Part shown: positions 8,127-16,345 of the stretch, piece by piece
How positions within the stretch are numbered: the stretch's first letter is position 1
How the letters are laid out: each line of letters opens with the position of its first letter
NCBI GenBank assembly: GCA_964439605.1
Contig: CAYTPC010000029.1
Location: 1 to 35,571 of the forward strand
Source of the DNA: JAITWT01 sp964439605
Lineage (GTDB): Bacteria; Pseudomonadota; Gammaproteobacteria; Burkholderiales; Burkholderiaceae_C
DNA length: 35,571 bases
Reading direction: 5' to 3'
Notes under the pieces: model-generated
Databases searched by the model: none
Seen by the model: only the letters and a program-made list of their open reading frames with translations
Told to the model about the DNA's origin: nothing
Made by a program: the position numbers and the translations under genes

Positions 8127-8927
8127 ATGACCGTGACCCAAGCTGCCGAAGAGGCCCTATCCGACGTGCTGATCGAGCGGCGCGAACATGCGCTGTGGAT
8201 CACCATCAACCGTCCCGAAAAGCGCAATGCGATCAACAAAAACGTCGTCGCCGGCATCCGCGAGGGTTATCGCCGTGCGCAGGCCGATCCGCAGGTGCGC
8301 GTGATCGTGCTTACCGGCGCGGGCGACAAGGCGTTTTGCGCGGGCGGCGATTTGCAGCCCGGCGCGGGATTCGCGTTCGATCTGTCGCAGCCCAACATCG
8401 ATTACGCCGACATGCTGCGCGAAGCGCAGAACTGCACGCTGCCCAGCATCGCGCGCATCAACGGCACCTGCATGGCCGGCGGCATTGGCTTGGCGTGCAT
8501 GACCGACATGGCGGTGGCGGCAGAGCACGTCCAGTTCGGCCTGCCGGAGGTGAAGATCGGCCTGTTTCCGATGCAGGTGCTCAGCCTGCTGCAAGGCATC
8601 GCGCCCCGGCGCACGGTGCGTGAATGGTGCCTGAGCGGCGAGCCTTTCAGCGCCGCGCAGGCGCTGGATGCCGGGTTGCTCAACTACGTCGTGCCCGCCG
8701 CTGAACTGGATGCCAAAACGCAGTGGTTGATCGATCGCATCACCGGTAAATCGCCCACCGCCATCCGGCGCGGCAAATACGCCCTGCGGGCGCTGGAGGC
8801 GATGTCCTTCGACCAGGGCATTGCCTACACCGAAAGCCAGATCGCCCTGCTGGCGATGACCGAAGACGCCCGCGAAGGGTTGGCCGCATTCAATGAAAGG
8901 AGACAACCCGTATGGACCGGACGCTGA
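8127..8927 (+). CDS. Crotonase-family protein (enoyl-CoA hydratase/isomerase-like, AtuE-type)
   Basis: A 266-residue crotonase. The oxyanion-hole segments are KAFCAGGDLQPG and INGTCMAGGIGLACMTD. In classical hydratases two Glu residues act on the substrate (Glu144 and Glu164 in the rat enzyme). Here the first aligns with Gly (GGIGLA replaces GGCELA) while the second is kept in FGLPEVKIGL. The next loop, FPMQVLSLL, also differs from the usual PGAGGTQRL. This pattern resembles, from memory, isohexenylglutaconyl-CoA hydratases (AtuE), but it could be another hydratase, isomerase or hydrolase. The ATG at 8127 has a good ribosome-binding site (AGGAG at 8116-8120). The gene end overlaps the next start by 16 nt, indicating translational coupling. 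Confidence 0.88.
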   Translation: MTVTQAAEEALSDVLIERREHALWITINRPEKRNAINKNVVAGIREGYRRAQADPQVRVIVLTGAGDKAFCAGGDLQPGAGFAFDLSQPNIDYADMLREAQNCTLPSIARINGTCMAGGIGLACMTDMAVAAEHVQFGLPEVKIGLFPMQVLSLLQGIAPRRTVREWCLSGEPFSAAQALDAGLLNYVVPAAELDAKTQWLIDRITGKSPTAIRRGKYALRALEAMSFDQGIAYTESQIALLAMTEDAREGLAAFNERRQPVWTGR

Positions 8928-10492
8928 ACACGCCGCCAGCCGAGGCCGCCAAGACCGCGCACAGCGCGCACGCCGTCGGCCTGGCCGAATGGTTTCGCCG
9001 CCGCGCGGCCAACGCCCCGCACCGGCCCGCGCTGACTTGCGACGGCGCAAGCTGGAGCTATGGCCAGATGCAGCAGCGTATCGAGCGCCTTTGCGCCGTG
9101 TTCGCGGCGGGCGGCATCCGCGCGGGCGACCGGGTCGGCTACCTGGGCTTCAACGATCCGCAATTTTTGGTGGCGATGTTCGCCACCGCGCGGCTGGGCG
9201 CGATCTTCGTGCCGCTGAACTTTCGCCTCAGCGGGCCGGAACTGGCCTACTGCATCGGCGACGCCGGCATACACACCCTGATGGTGGGCGAGGAGCATCT
9301 GGCGGTGATCGACGGCATTCGCAGCCAGATCGGATGCAGCCGCTTCATCCACCGCGCGGCGGGCGCGCCGGGCTGGGAATCGGCCGACGATCTGATGGCC
9401 AGCGTGCGGGACGGGCAGATTCCGGCGGCGGTACCGTGCGCCGCCGATGACGTGGCGCTCATCATGTACACCTCCGGCACCACCGGGCATCCCAAAGGCG
9501 CGATGCTCACGCACGGCAACTTCTGGGCCGACAACCTCAACGAGATACTGATGTTCGACATCAACTCGAAGGATGTCACGCTCAATTCAGCTCCCCTGTT
9601 TCACGTCAGCGGGCTGCTATGCACCTCACTGGCGACCCTGGTGGCCGGCGGCCACCTCGTACTGCAGCGCAGCTTCGACCCCAAGGCGATGCTGGACGCG
9701 GTGGCCGCGCACCATGTCACGGTGACCTTCGGCGTACCGGCCATGCTGTTGTTCATCAGCCAGCATCCGGACTTCGAGCGCGCCGATCTCAGCTCGCTGC
9801 GCGCCATCAGCGTCGGCGGCGCGCCCATGCCGGAGCCGCTGCTGCGCCTGTACGCCAAGCGCGGCATCATCGTCAGCCAGGGTTACGGCCTGACCGAAAC
9901 CTCCGCCAGCGTCACGTCGCTGAACGCGGACCGCGCCGCCGATAAGCTGGGATCGTGCGGCACACCGCCCCTGCTGACCGAAATAAAACTGATCGACGTC
10001 GAAGGCCAGGCCGTCACTTCCCCCCGGCAGACCGGAGAAATCTGCGTGCGCGGCGCCAACGTCATGAAAGGCTACTGGAACAAGCCCGATGCCACCAGCG
10101 CCGTCTTTACCGCTGACGGCTGGTTTCGTACCGGCGACGTCGGCTATTTGGACGAGGAAGGTTTTCTCTACATCTGCGACCGCTTGAAAGACATGATCAT
10201 CACCGGCGGAGAAAACGTTTATCCCGCCGAAGTCGAAAGCGTGCTTTATGAGCACCCGGACATCGCCGAGGTGGCGGTCATCGGCGCCACCGACGAACAA
10301 TGGGGCGAGCGCGTGGTGGCCGTGGTTGCCTTAAGGCCAGGCTGCGCGCTGACGCTGGACGGTCTGCGCGATTTCGCCCAGGCCCGGCTGGCGCGCTACA
10401 AGCTGCCGCGCGAGTTGCGCCTGGTGGATGCCCTGCCGCGCAACCCGACCGGCAAGGTGCTCAAGACCCGGCTGCGCGAGCTTGGCAAGTAG
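8912..10492 (+). CDS. AMP-forming acyl-CoA ligase (ANL superfamily)
   Basis: A 526-residue class I adenylate-forming enzyme that activates a carboxylic acid with ATP to an acyl-AMP and then to acyl-CoA. Seen motifs: the P-loop-like MYTSGTTGHPKGAMLTHGN, the adenine-binding QGYGLTET, the hinge region GWFRTGDVGYLDEEGFLYICDRLKDMIITGGENVYP, and the C-terminal catalytic Lys in PRNPTGKVLKTRL. It is close in layout to FadD3/FadK-like medium- and branched-chain ligases; the acid is unknown. An AAAGGAG site lies just before the ATG at 8912, within the end of the crotonase gene. In the operon it is the probable entry step for the substrate. Confidence 0.92.
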   Translation: MDRTLNTPPAEAAKTAHSAHAVGLAEWFRRRAANAPHRPALTCDGASWSYGQMQQRIERLCAVFAAGGIRAGDRVGYLGFNDPQFLVAMFATARLGAIFVPLNFRLSGPELAYCIGDAGIHTLMVGEEHLAVIDGIRSQIGCSRFIHRAAGAPGWESADDLMASVRDGQIPAAVPCAADDVALIMYTSGTTGHPKGAMLTHGNFWADNLNEILMFDINSKDVTLNSAPLFHVSGLLCTSLATLVAGGHLVLQRSFDPKAMLDAVAAHHVTVTFGVPAMLLFISQHPDFERADLSSLRAISVGGAPMPEPLLRLYAKRGIIVSQGYGLTETSASVTSLNADRAADKLGSCGTPPLLTEIKLIDVEGQAVTSPRQTGEICVRGANVMKGYWNKPDATSAVFTADGWFRTGDVGYLDEEGFLYICDRLKDMIITGGENVYPAEVESVLYEHPDIAEVAVIGATDEQWGERVVAVVALRPGCALTLDGLRDFAQARLARYKLPRELRLVDALPRNPTGKVLKTRLRELGK

Positions 10493-10563
10493 GCCAGCCT
10501 GATCGCGGCATCGTCCCGGGCCGGATGCCGCCCGGCCACTCATTCGAGACAGGAGATCGGAAC

Positions 10564-11772
10564 TTGGACTTCAATCATTCTCCCCGTTCGCTCGAACTTC
10601 AGGCGCGTGTCGCGGCGTTCATGGACGAGCACGTCTATCCCGTCGAAGACCGCTACTACGAAGAGGCTCGCCACAACAACTACCGCACGCCCGAGGTTCT
10701 GCAGACCTTGAAGGTCCGTGCGCGCAAGGAGGGGCTATGGAATCTGTTTCTCTCAAGCCCTGATGGCGGCGGCCTGAGCAACCTGGACTACGCTCCCGTC
10801 AAGGAAATCATGGGGCGCGTGCTGTGGGCGCCCGAGATCTTCAACTGTTCGGCGCCCGACACCGGCAACATGGAACTGCTGGCTCACTACGGAAACGAGG
10901 CGCAGAAACAGGAATGGCTGCTGCCCTTGCTGGAAGGGCGTATCCGTTCGGGTTTCTCGATGACCGAACCGGCCGTGGCATCCAGTGATGCGACCAACAT
11001 CCAGTGCGAGATCAGGCGCGAGGGCGATGAATACGTGATCAACGGCCGCAAGTGGTTTACCTCGGGCGCGCTTAATGAAGACTGCGCGCTGCTCATCGTG
11101 ATGGGCAAGACCGACCCCGATCATGCCGACCGGTACCGGCAGCAGTCCATGATTCTGGTGCCCAGGAACACGCCGGGCGTGCGAATCGTGCGGGACATGC
11201 TGGCTTACGGCTACGACGATGCGCCGGTGGGTCACCCGGAAATCATCTACGAGAACGTGCGCGTGCCGGCCTCGAACATGCTGCTGGGCGAAGGCCGTGG
11301 CTTCGAGATCGCGCAGGGCCGACTGGGGCCGGGCCGCATTCACCACTGCATGCGGCTGATTGGCTGCGCCCAGCGGGCATTGGAGTTGATGTGCCGGCGT
11401 GCCAGCACGCGAGTGGCCTTCGGCAAAACGCTGGGCGAGCAGGGATCGGTGCGGGAAGACATCGCGCATTCCTACTGCGAGATCGAGCAGGCGCGCATGC
11501 TCACCTTGCGCGCGGCCGACAAGATGGACCGGGAAGGCAACAAGGCGGCGCGCGATCTGATCGCCGCCGCCAAGATCGTGGTGCCGGCGATGGCTGCGCG
11601 CGTGATCGACCGCGCCATTCAAATCCACGGGGCCGAAGGCGTTTCACAAGACACCTTCCTGCCCAGGGCCTACGTGTACGCGCGCTTCATCCGCATCGGC
11701 GATGGGCCCGATCAGGTTCACCTGTCGACGCTGGGGCGGCAACTGCTCAAGCGCCTGGGCGGCTCCAAATAG
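10564..11772 (+). CDS. Acyl-CoA dehydrogenase (ACAD10/11-like)
   Basis: A 402-residue flavoprotein with the acyl-CoA dehydrogenase fold. It shows the substrate/FAD segment GFSMTEPAVASSDATNIQ, the middle beta domain (INGRKWFTSGA), GRIHHCMRLIGCAQRALE and the end IQIHGAEGVSQDTFLPRAYVYARFIRIGDGPDQVH. In medium-chain enzymes the catalytic base is the Glu of YEGT near the end; the corresponding stretch here is GDGPDQVH, so an Asp is the likely base, as in the ACAD10/11 group (alignment by eye). The start is a TTG at 10564 because AGGAG (10551-10555) sits 8 nt before it; an in-frame ATG at 10525 lacks such a site. It forms the alpha-beta double bond needed for carboxylation or hydration by its neighbours. 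Confidence 0.9.
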   Translation: MDFNHSPRSLELQARVAAFMDEHVYPVEDRYYEEARHNNYRTPEVLQTLKVRARKEGLWNLFLSSPDGGGLSNLDYAPVKEIMGRVLWAPEIFNCSAPDTGNMELLAHYGNEAQKQEWLLPLLEGRIRSGFSMTEPAVASSDATNIQCEIRREGDEYVINGRKWFTSGALNEDCALLIVMGKTDPDHADRYRQQSMILVPRNTPGVRIVRDMLAYGYDDAPVGHPEIIYENVRVPASNMLLGEGRGFEIAQGRLGPGRIHHCMRLIGCAQRALELMCRRASTRVAFGKTLGEQGSVREDIAHSYCEIEQARMLTLRAADKMDREGNKAARDLIAAAKIVVPAMAARVIDRAIQIHGAEGVSQDTFLPRAYVYARFIRIGDGPDQVHLSTLGRQLLKRLGGSK

Positions 11773-11825
11773 ACTATTTTCAACTCTTGTACGTTCCTTA
11801 TTTTTTTAGCAAACCTTCTTACGTC

Positions 11826-13937
11826 ATGACCGAACCTGTCCGCCTGAGCCGCGAGGGCCGCGTTGCCGTCCTGCGCATTGATAACCCACCCATCAACGCC
11901 GTGTCGCCCGCGGTGGCCGCAGGGCTGGATGCCGCGATCGATGCCTTCGAGGCCTACCGTGACGCCGCGGCACTGCTGATTCACTGTGAAGGCCGCACCT
12001 TCGTGGCTGGCGGCGACATCAACTCCTTCGATGCGCCGGATTTTTCAGCGGCGCTCTACAACAATGCGCTGGCCCGGCTGGAAGCGCAAGCGCGTCCGGT
12101 GATCGCCGCGCTGCATGGCACGGTGCTGGGCGGCGGGCTGGAACTCGCGTTGGCGTGCCACTGGCGGGTCGGATCGCCCAAGACGCAACTGGGCCTGCCC
12201 GAGGTCAAGCTGGGTCTGTTGCCCGGCTCGCTGGGTACGCAGCGCCTGCCGCGCGTGGTGGGCGTTGAACTGGCGCTGGACCTGATCTCCTCCGGGCGCA
12301 GCATAGGCGCTGCCCAGGCCAAAGAGGCGGGCCTGCTCGACGAAATCAACGATGCGCCGCCGCTGCAGGCGGGTCTGGCTTATGCCGAGGCCTTGCTTGC
12401 GCGCGGCGCTGGCCCTCGCCGCGTGAGCGAGCGCACCGTGGATACATCGAAGCTGCCTGCGGATTTCTTCGACAAGGCGCTGGCCGAAGCCCAGCGGCGC
12501 GATCCCTTTCATCCGGCCGCGCGCGCCATCGTGCTGGCGGTGCAGGCTTCCACTCGTCCTTTCGTCGAAGGCGAGGCGGCCGAGGCCCGGCTGTTCGAGG
12601 GACTGCGCTCATCGGCCGAGTCGAAAGCCATGCGGCATCTATTCTTCGCCGAGCGCGCCGCGGCCAAAATTCCCAGCCTGTCCAGCGCCCTGGCGCTGCG
12701 CCCGGTCAAAACCGTGGGCATCCTGGGCGCCGGGACCATGGGTGGGGGCATCGCGATGAACTTCGCCAACGTGGGGATCCCCGTCACGCTGGTCGAGACT
12801 TCGCAGGAAGCACTGGATCGCGGCCTGGGCATCATCCGCGGCAATTACGAGGCGAGCGCTGCCAAGGGCCGGATGAGCGCCGCGCAAGTCGAGCAGCGCA
12901 TGGCGCTACTCAAGGGCAGTCTGGACGACCAGGCGCTGAGCGCCTGCGATCTGGTGATTGAGGCGGTGTTCGAAAACATGGACCTGAAGAAGCAGGTCTG
13001 CGCCCGATTGGGCCAGGTCTGCAAGGCCGGGGCGATCATCGCCACCAACACGTCCACCCTTGACGTCGACGTGCTGGCCGAGGCGACGGGCCGGCCGGCG
13101 GACGTGCTGGGCATGCACTTTTTCAGCCCGGCCAACGTGATGCGCCTGCTGGAGGTGGTCCGCGGCGCGAAGACGGCGCCTGAGGTGCTGGCCACGGTGA
13201 TGCAACTGGCGCGCACGATCCGCAAGGTGGCCGTCGTCTCTGGCGTCTGCTACGGCTTCATCGGCAATCGCATGGCCGAGGTCTACATGCGCGAGGCCGA
13301 ATTCCTGATGATGGAGGGCGCCACGCCCACGCAGATCGACGGCGCCGTCGAAGCGCTCGGCATGGCCATGGGCCCGTGCCGCATGCTGGACATGGCGGGC
13401 ATCGACGTGGGAGCCAAGACGGTGATCGAGTACGGCAAGGCCGGCGGCCTGCCGCCCGACGACAGCTATCGCGCCGTGGTGCGAAAGATGTTTGAACTGG
13501 GCCGCTTCGGCCAGAAGACCGGCGCCGGCTACTACCGCTACGAGGGGCGCAAGCCGGTGGCTGACCCGGAAACGATGCGCATCGCGGGGGAACTCGCCGT
13601 GGCGCACGGCATTGCCCGGCGCACCGACATCGGCCCACAGGAGATCGTGGAGCGCTTGCTGTATCCGCTGATCAACGAAGGCGTGCGCATCCTGGAGGAG
13701 GGGATCGCCTACCGGCCCGGCGACATTGACATCGTGTGGACTGCGGGGTACGGCTTTCCGGACCACAAGGGCGGCCCGCTTTTCTTTGCCGACACGATCG
13801 GCGCCGCCGCCATCGTGGAACGCTTGACGCACTACGCCCAGGTGCGCGGCAACCCCTTCGGCTACTGGACTGTCTCGCCACTGCTGGCGAGCATCGCGTC
13901 GCAGGGACAGCGTATTTCCGACTACGGCAGGCCCTAA
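11826..13937 (+). CDS. Bifunctional enoyl-CoA hydratase / 3-hydroxyacyl-CoA dehydrogenase (FadJ type)
   Basis: A 703-residue fusion. The N-terminal crotonase domain (about 1-180) has HGTVLGGGLELALACHW and LGLPEVKLGLLPGSLGTQRLP, keeping both catalytic Glu residues. Next comes the NAD-binding domain with VGILGAGTMGGGIAMNFANVG (around residue 300) and GMHFFSPANVMRLLEVV carrying the catalytic His. Two C-terminal 3-hydroxyacyl-CoA dehydrogenase domains include GFIGNRM and YGFPDHKGGPLFFAD. It hydrates trans-2-enoyl-CoA and oxidises the 3-hydroxy product with NAD+. No thiolase gene follows, so a partner is encoded elsewhere. The gap before it (53 bp, AT-rich) is the longest between the last genes of the operon. 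Its stop overlaps the convergent ispH stop by 3 nt within repeat family B. Confidence 0.92.
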   Translation: MTEPVRLSREGRVAVLRIDNPPINAVSPAVAAGLDAAIDAFEAYRDAAALLIHCEGRTFVAGGDINSFDAPDFSAALYNNALARLEAQARPVIAALHGTVLGGGLELALACHWRVGSPKTQLGLPEVKLGLLPGSLGTQRLPRVVGVELALDLISSGRSIGAAQAKEAGLLDEINDAPPLQAGLAYAEALLARGAGPRRVSERTVDTSKLPADFFDKALAEAQRRDPFHPAARAIVLAVQASTRPFVEGEAAEARLFEGLRSSAESKAMRHLFFAERAAAKIPSLSSALALRPVKTVGILGAGTMGGGIAMNFANVGIPVTLVETSQEALDRGLGIIRGNYEASAAKGRMSAAQVEQRMALLKGSLDDQALSACDLVIEAVFENMDLKKQVCARLGQVCKAGAIIATNTSTLDVDVLAEATGRPADVLGMHFFSPANVMRLLEVVRGAKTAPEVLATVMQLARTIRKVAVVSGVCYGFIGNRMAEVYMREAEFLMMEGATPTQIDGAVEALGMAMGPCRMLDMAGIDVGAKTVIEYGKAGGLPPDDSYRAVVRKMFELGRFGQKTGAGYYRYEGRKPVADPETMRIAGELAVAHGIARRTDIGPQEIVERLLYPLINEGVRILEEGIAYRPGDIDIVWTAGYGFPDHKGGPLFFADTIGAAAIVERLTHYAQVRGNPFGYWTVSPLLASIASQGQRISDYGRP

Positions 13938-13955
13938 GGAAGCTCTGAATGGCCC
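13932..13955. repeat. Dispersed repeat family B, copy 1
   Basis: A 24-nt block starting CCCTAAGGAAGCTCTGAAT matches, inverted, 30172-30195 at 22 of 24 positions. It contains the fadJ stop (TAA 13935-13937) and, on the other strand, the last codons and stop of ispH. Confidence 0.6.
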
Positions 13956-14911
13956 GCCGCCGTGGCGGGCGCTTCCAGTTTCAACCCCTTGGGCAGCGGG
14001 AATTTCACCGTTTCGCGGATGCCATCCATCATGCGTACCGCAACCGCGCCGAAGGCGCGCATGCGTTCGACCACTTCGCTCACCAGCACCTCGGGCGCCG
14101 AGGCGCCTGCCGTCAGGCCCACGCGCGTCTTGCCCTCGAACCATTGCGCCTGGAGTTCCGCCGGCGAATCAACCATGTAAGCAGGCACTCCCAGCCGCTG
14201 CGCCAGTTCACGCAGCCGGTTGCTGTTGGAACTGGTGGGGCTGCCGACGACGATCACCACGTCCACCTGTGCGCTGAGCAGCTTGACGGCATCCTGCCGG
14301 TTCTGGGTGGCATAGCAGATGTCCTGCTGCTTGGGCTGGCGCACCTTGGGAAAGCGTGCGCGCACCGCGGCGACGATGGCTGCCGCGTCGTCCACCGACA
14401 GCGTAGTCTGCGTGACCAGCGCGAGCTTGTCGCTTTGCGCGGGCTGCACGCATGTTACGTCCTGCACGCTTTCGACCAGGTGAATACCGCCATCGAGCTG
14501 CCCCATCGTGCCTTCGACCTCGGGATGCCCCTTGTGGCCGATCATGATGAACTCGTAGCCTTCGCGCGCCAGCTTGGCCACTTCGACGTGCACCTTCGTC
14601 ACCAGCGGACAGGTGGCGTCGAACACCGAGAAGCCGCGCGCATGCGCCTCGGCCTGCACCGCGCGGCTGACGCCGTGGGCGCTGAACACCAGCGTCGCGC
14701 CCGGCGGCACTTCGGACAGATCCTCGATGAACACCGCCCCCTTGGCGCGCAATTCGCCGACGACGAAGGTGTTGTGCACGATCTCGTGGCGCACGTAGAT
14801 CGGAGCGCCGAACTTGAGTAGCGCACGCTCGACGATCTCGATGGCGCGCGCCACGCCCGCGCAAAATCCGCGCGGCTCGGCCAGAACGATCTCCGCAAGC
14901 TTTGCGTTCAT
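13934..14911 (-). CDS. ispH: 4-hydroxy-3-methylbut-2-enyl diphosphate reductase
   Basis: A 325-residue IspH/LytB, the last enzyme of the MEP isoprenoid pathway, reducing HMBPP to IPP and DMAPP with a [4Fe-4S] cluster. The three cluster cysteines are in PRGFCAGVARAIEIV, FDATCPLVTKVH and DICYATQNRQDAV. Substrate-binding segments are also present: HEIVHN, SAHGVSRAV, GHPEVEGTMGQ, VTQTTLSVDD, SNSNRLRE and TAGASAPEVLVSEV. The ATG at 14911 lies 4 nt after the fkpB stop, a neighbour order common in proteobacteria. The final residues (HSELP) and the stop are read from repeat family B and overlap the convergent fadJ end. Confidence 0.97.
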   Translation of the reverse strand: MNAKLAEIVLAEPRGFCAGVARAIEIVERALLKFGAPIYVRHEIVHNTFVVGELRAKGAVFIEDLSEVPPGATLVFSAHGVSRAVQAEAHARGFSVFDATCPLVTKVHVEVAKLAREGYEFIMIGHKGHPEVEGTMGQLDGGIHLVESVQDVTCVQPAQSDKLALVTQTTLSVDDAAAIVAAVRARFPKVRQPKQQDICYATQNRQDAVKLLSAQVDVVIVVGSPTSSNSNRLRELAQRLGVPAYMVDSPAELQAQWFEGKTRVGLTAGASAPEVLVSEVVERMRAFGAVAVRMMDGIRETVKFPLPKGLKLEAPATAAGHSELP

Positions 14912-14915
14912 CACA

Positions 14916-15377
14916 TCAAAGCACGCCGATGAGCTTGACTTCGAAGCTGACCGGCTGACCAGCGAGCGGGTGATTGAAATCGAGCAGCACGCCTGTTTCG
15001 CTGGTTTGCACCACCGTGCCTGCGTAAGCGCCCGCACCGTCGGGTGAGGAAAACTGCACCACGTCACCGACGGCATAAGACTGACCGTCCGGGCCGATGC
15101 GCGCCAGCAGCGAGCGCGCCACCCAATGCACCAGATCGGGGTTGCGCTCGCCGAAAGCTGCGCCCGCGGGCAGTTCAAAGGTCACGTGCGCGCCTTCGGA
15201 TAGGCCCATGAGCCGCTCCTCCACCCCTGGCGAAAGCTCACCTGCGCCCAGTGAGAGCGTGGCCGGCTTGCCGGCGAAAGTGTTGATGATGTCGCCCGCC
15301 GGTCCCGCAAGACGGTAGTGCAGGGTGAGAAAAGAGCCGGCCTTTACGACTGCGGGGGGGGTAAGGACATCAGTCAC
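14916..15377 (-). CDS. fkpB: FKBP-type peptidyl-prolyl cis-trans isomerase, SlpA/FkpB type
   Basis: A 153-residue cytoplasmic FKBP. Seen are LTLHYRLAGPAGDIINTFAGKPATLSLGAGELSPGVEERLMGLSEGAHVTFELPAGAAFGERNPDLV and the end GVLLDFNHPLAGQPVSFEVKLIGVL (given here as landmarks of the FKBP core, the inserted-in-flap domain and the closing strand). It probably aids folding, and the pairing with ispH immediately downstream is typical. The only in-frame start is GTG at 15377, with no clear ribosome-binding site. A run of eight C (coding strand, 15354-15361) falls within codons 6-8, so a one-base slip would abolish the frame. Confidence 0.9.
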   Translation of the reverse strand: MTDVLTPPAVVKAGSFLTLHYRLAGPAGDIINTFAGKPATLSLGAGELSPGVEERLMGLSEGAHVTFELPAGAAFGERNPDLVHWVARSLLARIGPDGQSYAVGDVVQFSSPDGAGAYAGTVVQTSETGVLLDFNHPLAGQPVSFEVKLIGVL

Positions 15378-15445
15378 GGGAAGAAATTAAACGATAAACT
15401 GAAACGCGCATTTTAGGGAGGAGGGGCCAAGACCCCGGCGATGCA

Positions 15446-16123
15446 ATGTCTTTGAAAAACATGCCGGCATCGGTGCGGCCACGCGAGCGCCTGATCGCAC
15501 AAGGCCCGGCGGCGCTGACCGACGCCGAATTGCTCGCGCTATTGCTGCGCACCGGAGTCAGCGGCTGCGACGTGCTGCAACTGTCGCACCAACTGCTTGA
15601 ACGCTTCGGCGGTGTCGCGGGCCTGCTCGGCGCAAGCCTGGACGAGCTCAAGACCGTGCGCGGCCTGGGCGGCGCGGCCAAGCGCGCCCAGCTCAGTGCC
15701 GTGCTGGAACTGGCGCGCCGCGCGCTGGCCGAACAGCTCAAAGCGCAACCGGCGCTGGCTTCGGCGCAGGCGGTGCGGCAATTTCTGCAATTGCAACTGG
15801 CGGCACAGCCGTATGAGGTATTCGGCGTGCTGCTGCTCGATGCCCAACTGCGGCTGATTTGTTTCGAGGCGCTGTTTCGGGGCACGCTCACACAAACCAG
15901 CGTCTACCCGCGCGAAGTGGTTCAACTGGTGCTCACCCACGGCGCGGCGGCCGTGGTGCTGGCGCACAACCACCCCAGCGGCAGCGCGGAGCCTTCACAT
16001 GCCGACGAAGCCCTCACACGCACCTTGCAAGCCGCGCTTGCGCTGATCGACGTGCGGGTCATTGACCATATGATCGTCGCCCCCGGCATTGCGGTCTCGA
16101 TGGCTGAACGCGGGCTGATCTGA
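15446..16123 (+). CDS. radC: RadC family JAB/MPN domain protein
   Basis: A 225-residue RadC (YicR-type). The N-terminal helix-hairpin-helix part has RPRERLIAQGPAALTDAELLALLLRTG and VRGLGGAAKRAQL. The C-terminal MPN domain keeps the JAMM zinc residues in VVLAHNHPSGSAEPSHADEALT, the H-x-H...D set, plus a preceding Glu-containing VYPREVV. Despite its name a DNA-repair role is doubtful, and the biochemical activity is not established. It is transcribed away from fkpB from a 68-bp divergent gap; GAGG at about 15418-15424 lies rather far upstream of the ATG at 15446. It has no obvious link to mobile DNA here. Confidence 0.93.
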   Translation: MSLKNMPASVRPRERLIAQGPAALTDAELLALLLRTGVSGCDVLQLSHQLLERFGGVAGLLGASLDELKTVRGLGGAAKRAQLSAVLELARRALAEQLKAQPALASAQAVRQFLQLQLAAQPYEVFGVLLLDAQLRLICFEALFRGTLTQTSVYPREVVQLVLTHGAAAVVLAHNHPSGSAEPSHADEALTRTLQAALALIDVRVIDHMIVAPGIAVSMAERGLI

Positions 16124-16133
16124 CCTTTTTCGG

Positions 16134-16160
16134 GCGCGTGTCATTTACGCGCGCCATTTA
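16134..16160 (+). terminator. Candidate terminator hairpin after radC
   Basis: GCGCGT and ACGCGC form a 6-bp stem around a 7-nt AT-rich loop just after the radC stop. No run of T follows, only an AT-rich stretch (ATTTAACCATTTAAA), so intrinsic termination would be weak. Confidence 0.35.
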
Positions 16161-16345
16161 ACCATTTAAACAGGCCAAAACCGCCGCCGCTGGATGGCAG
16201 GCTCCTAGCCAAAGGGCCGCCTCTTGCCGGGACGGGGAAGCCAATGGCATATCTCTTACGGTGAGATTGCCAACTTGTTCCCCGGAATAAATACTCTTTG
16301 CCTGTTCGGGCGTATATCGTGCGCCCTATCGCCCGAGAGCCCATC

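Noticed and set aside
10300..10563. N-terminal extension of the acyl-CoA dehydrogenase frame
   Set aside because: It overlaps the ligase gene, has a mirror-frame composition and no homology; the ribosome-binding site supports the TTG at 10564.
12906..14144. 412-codon minus-strand frame across the end of fadJ and ispH
   Set aside because: It overlaps two recognised genes and has no recognisable domain or start signal.
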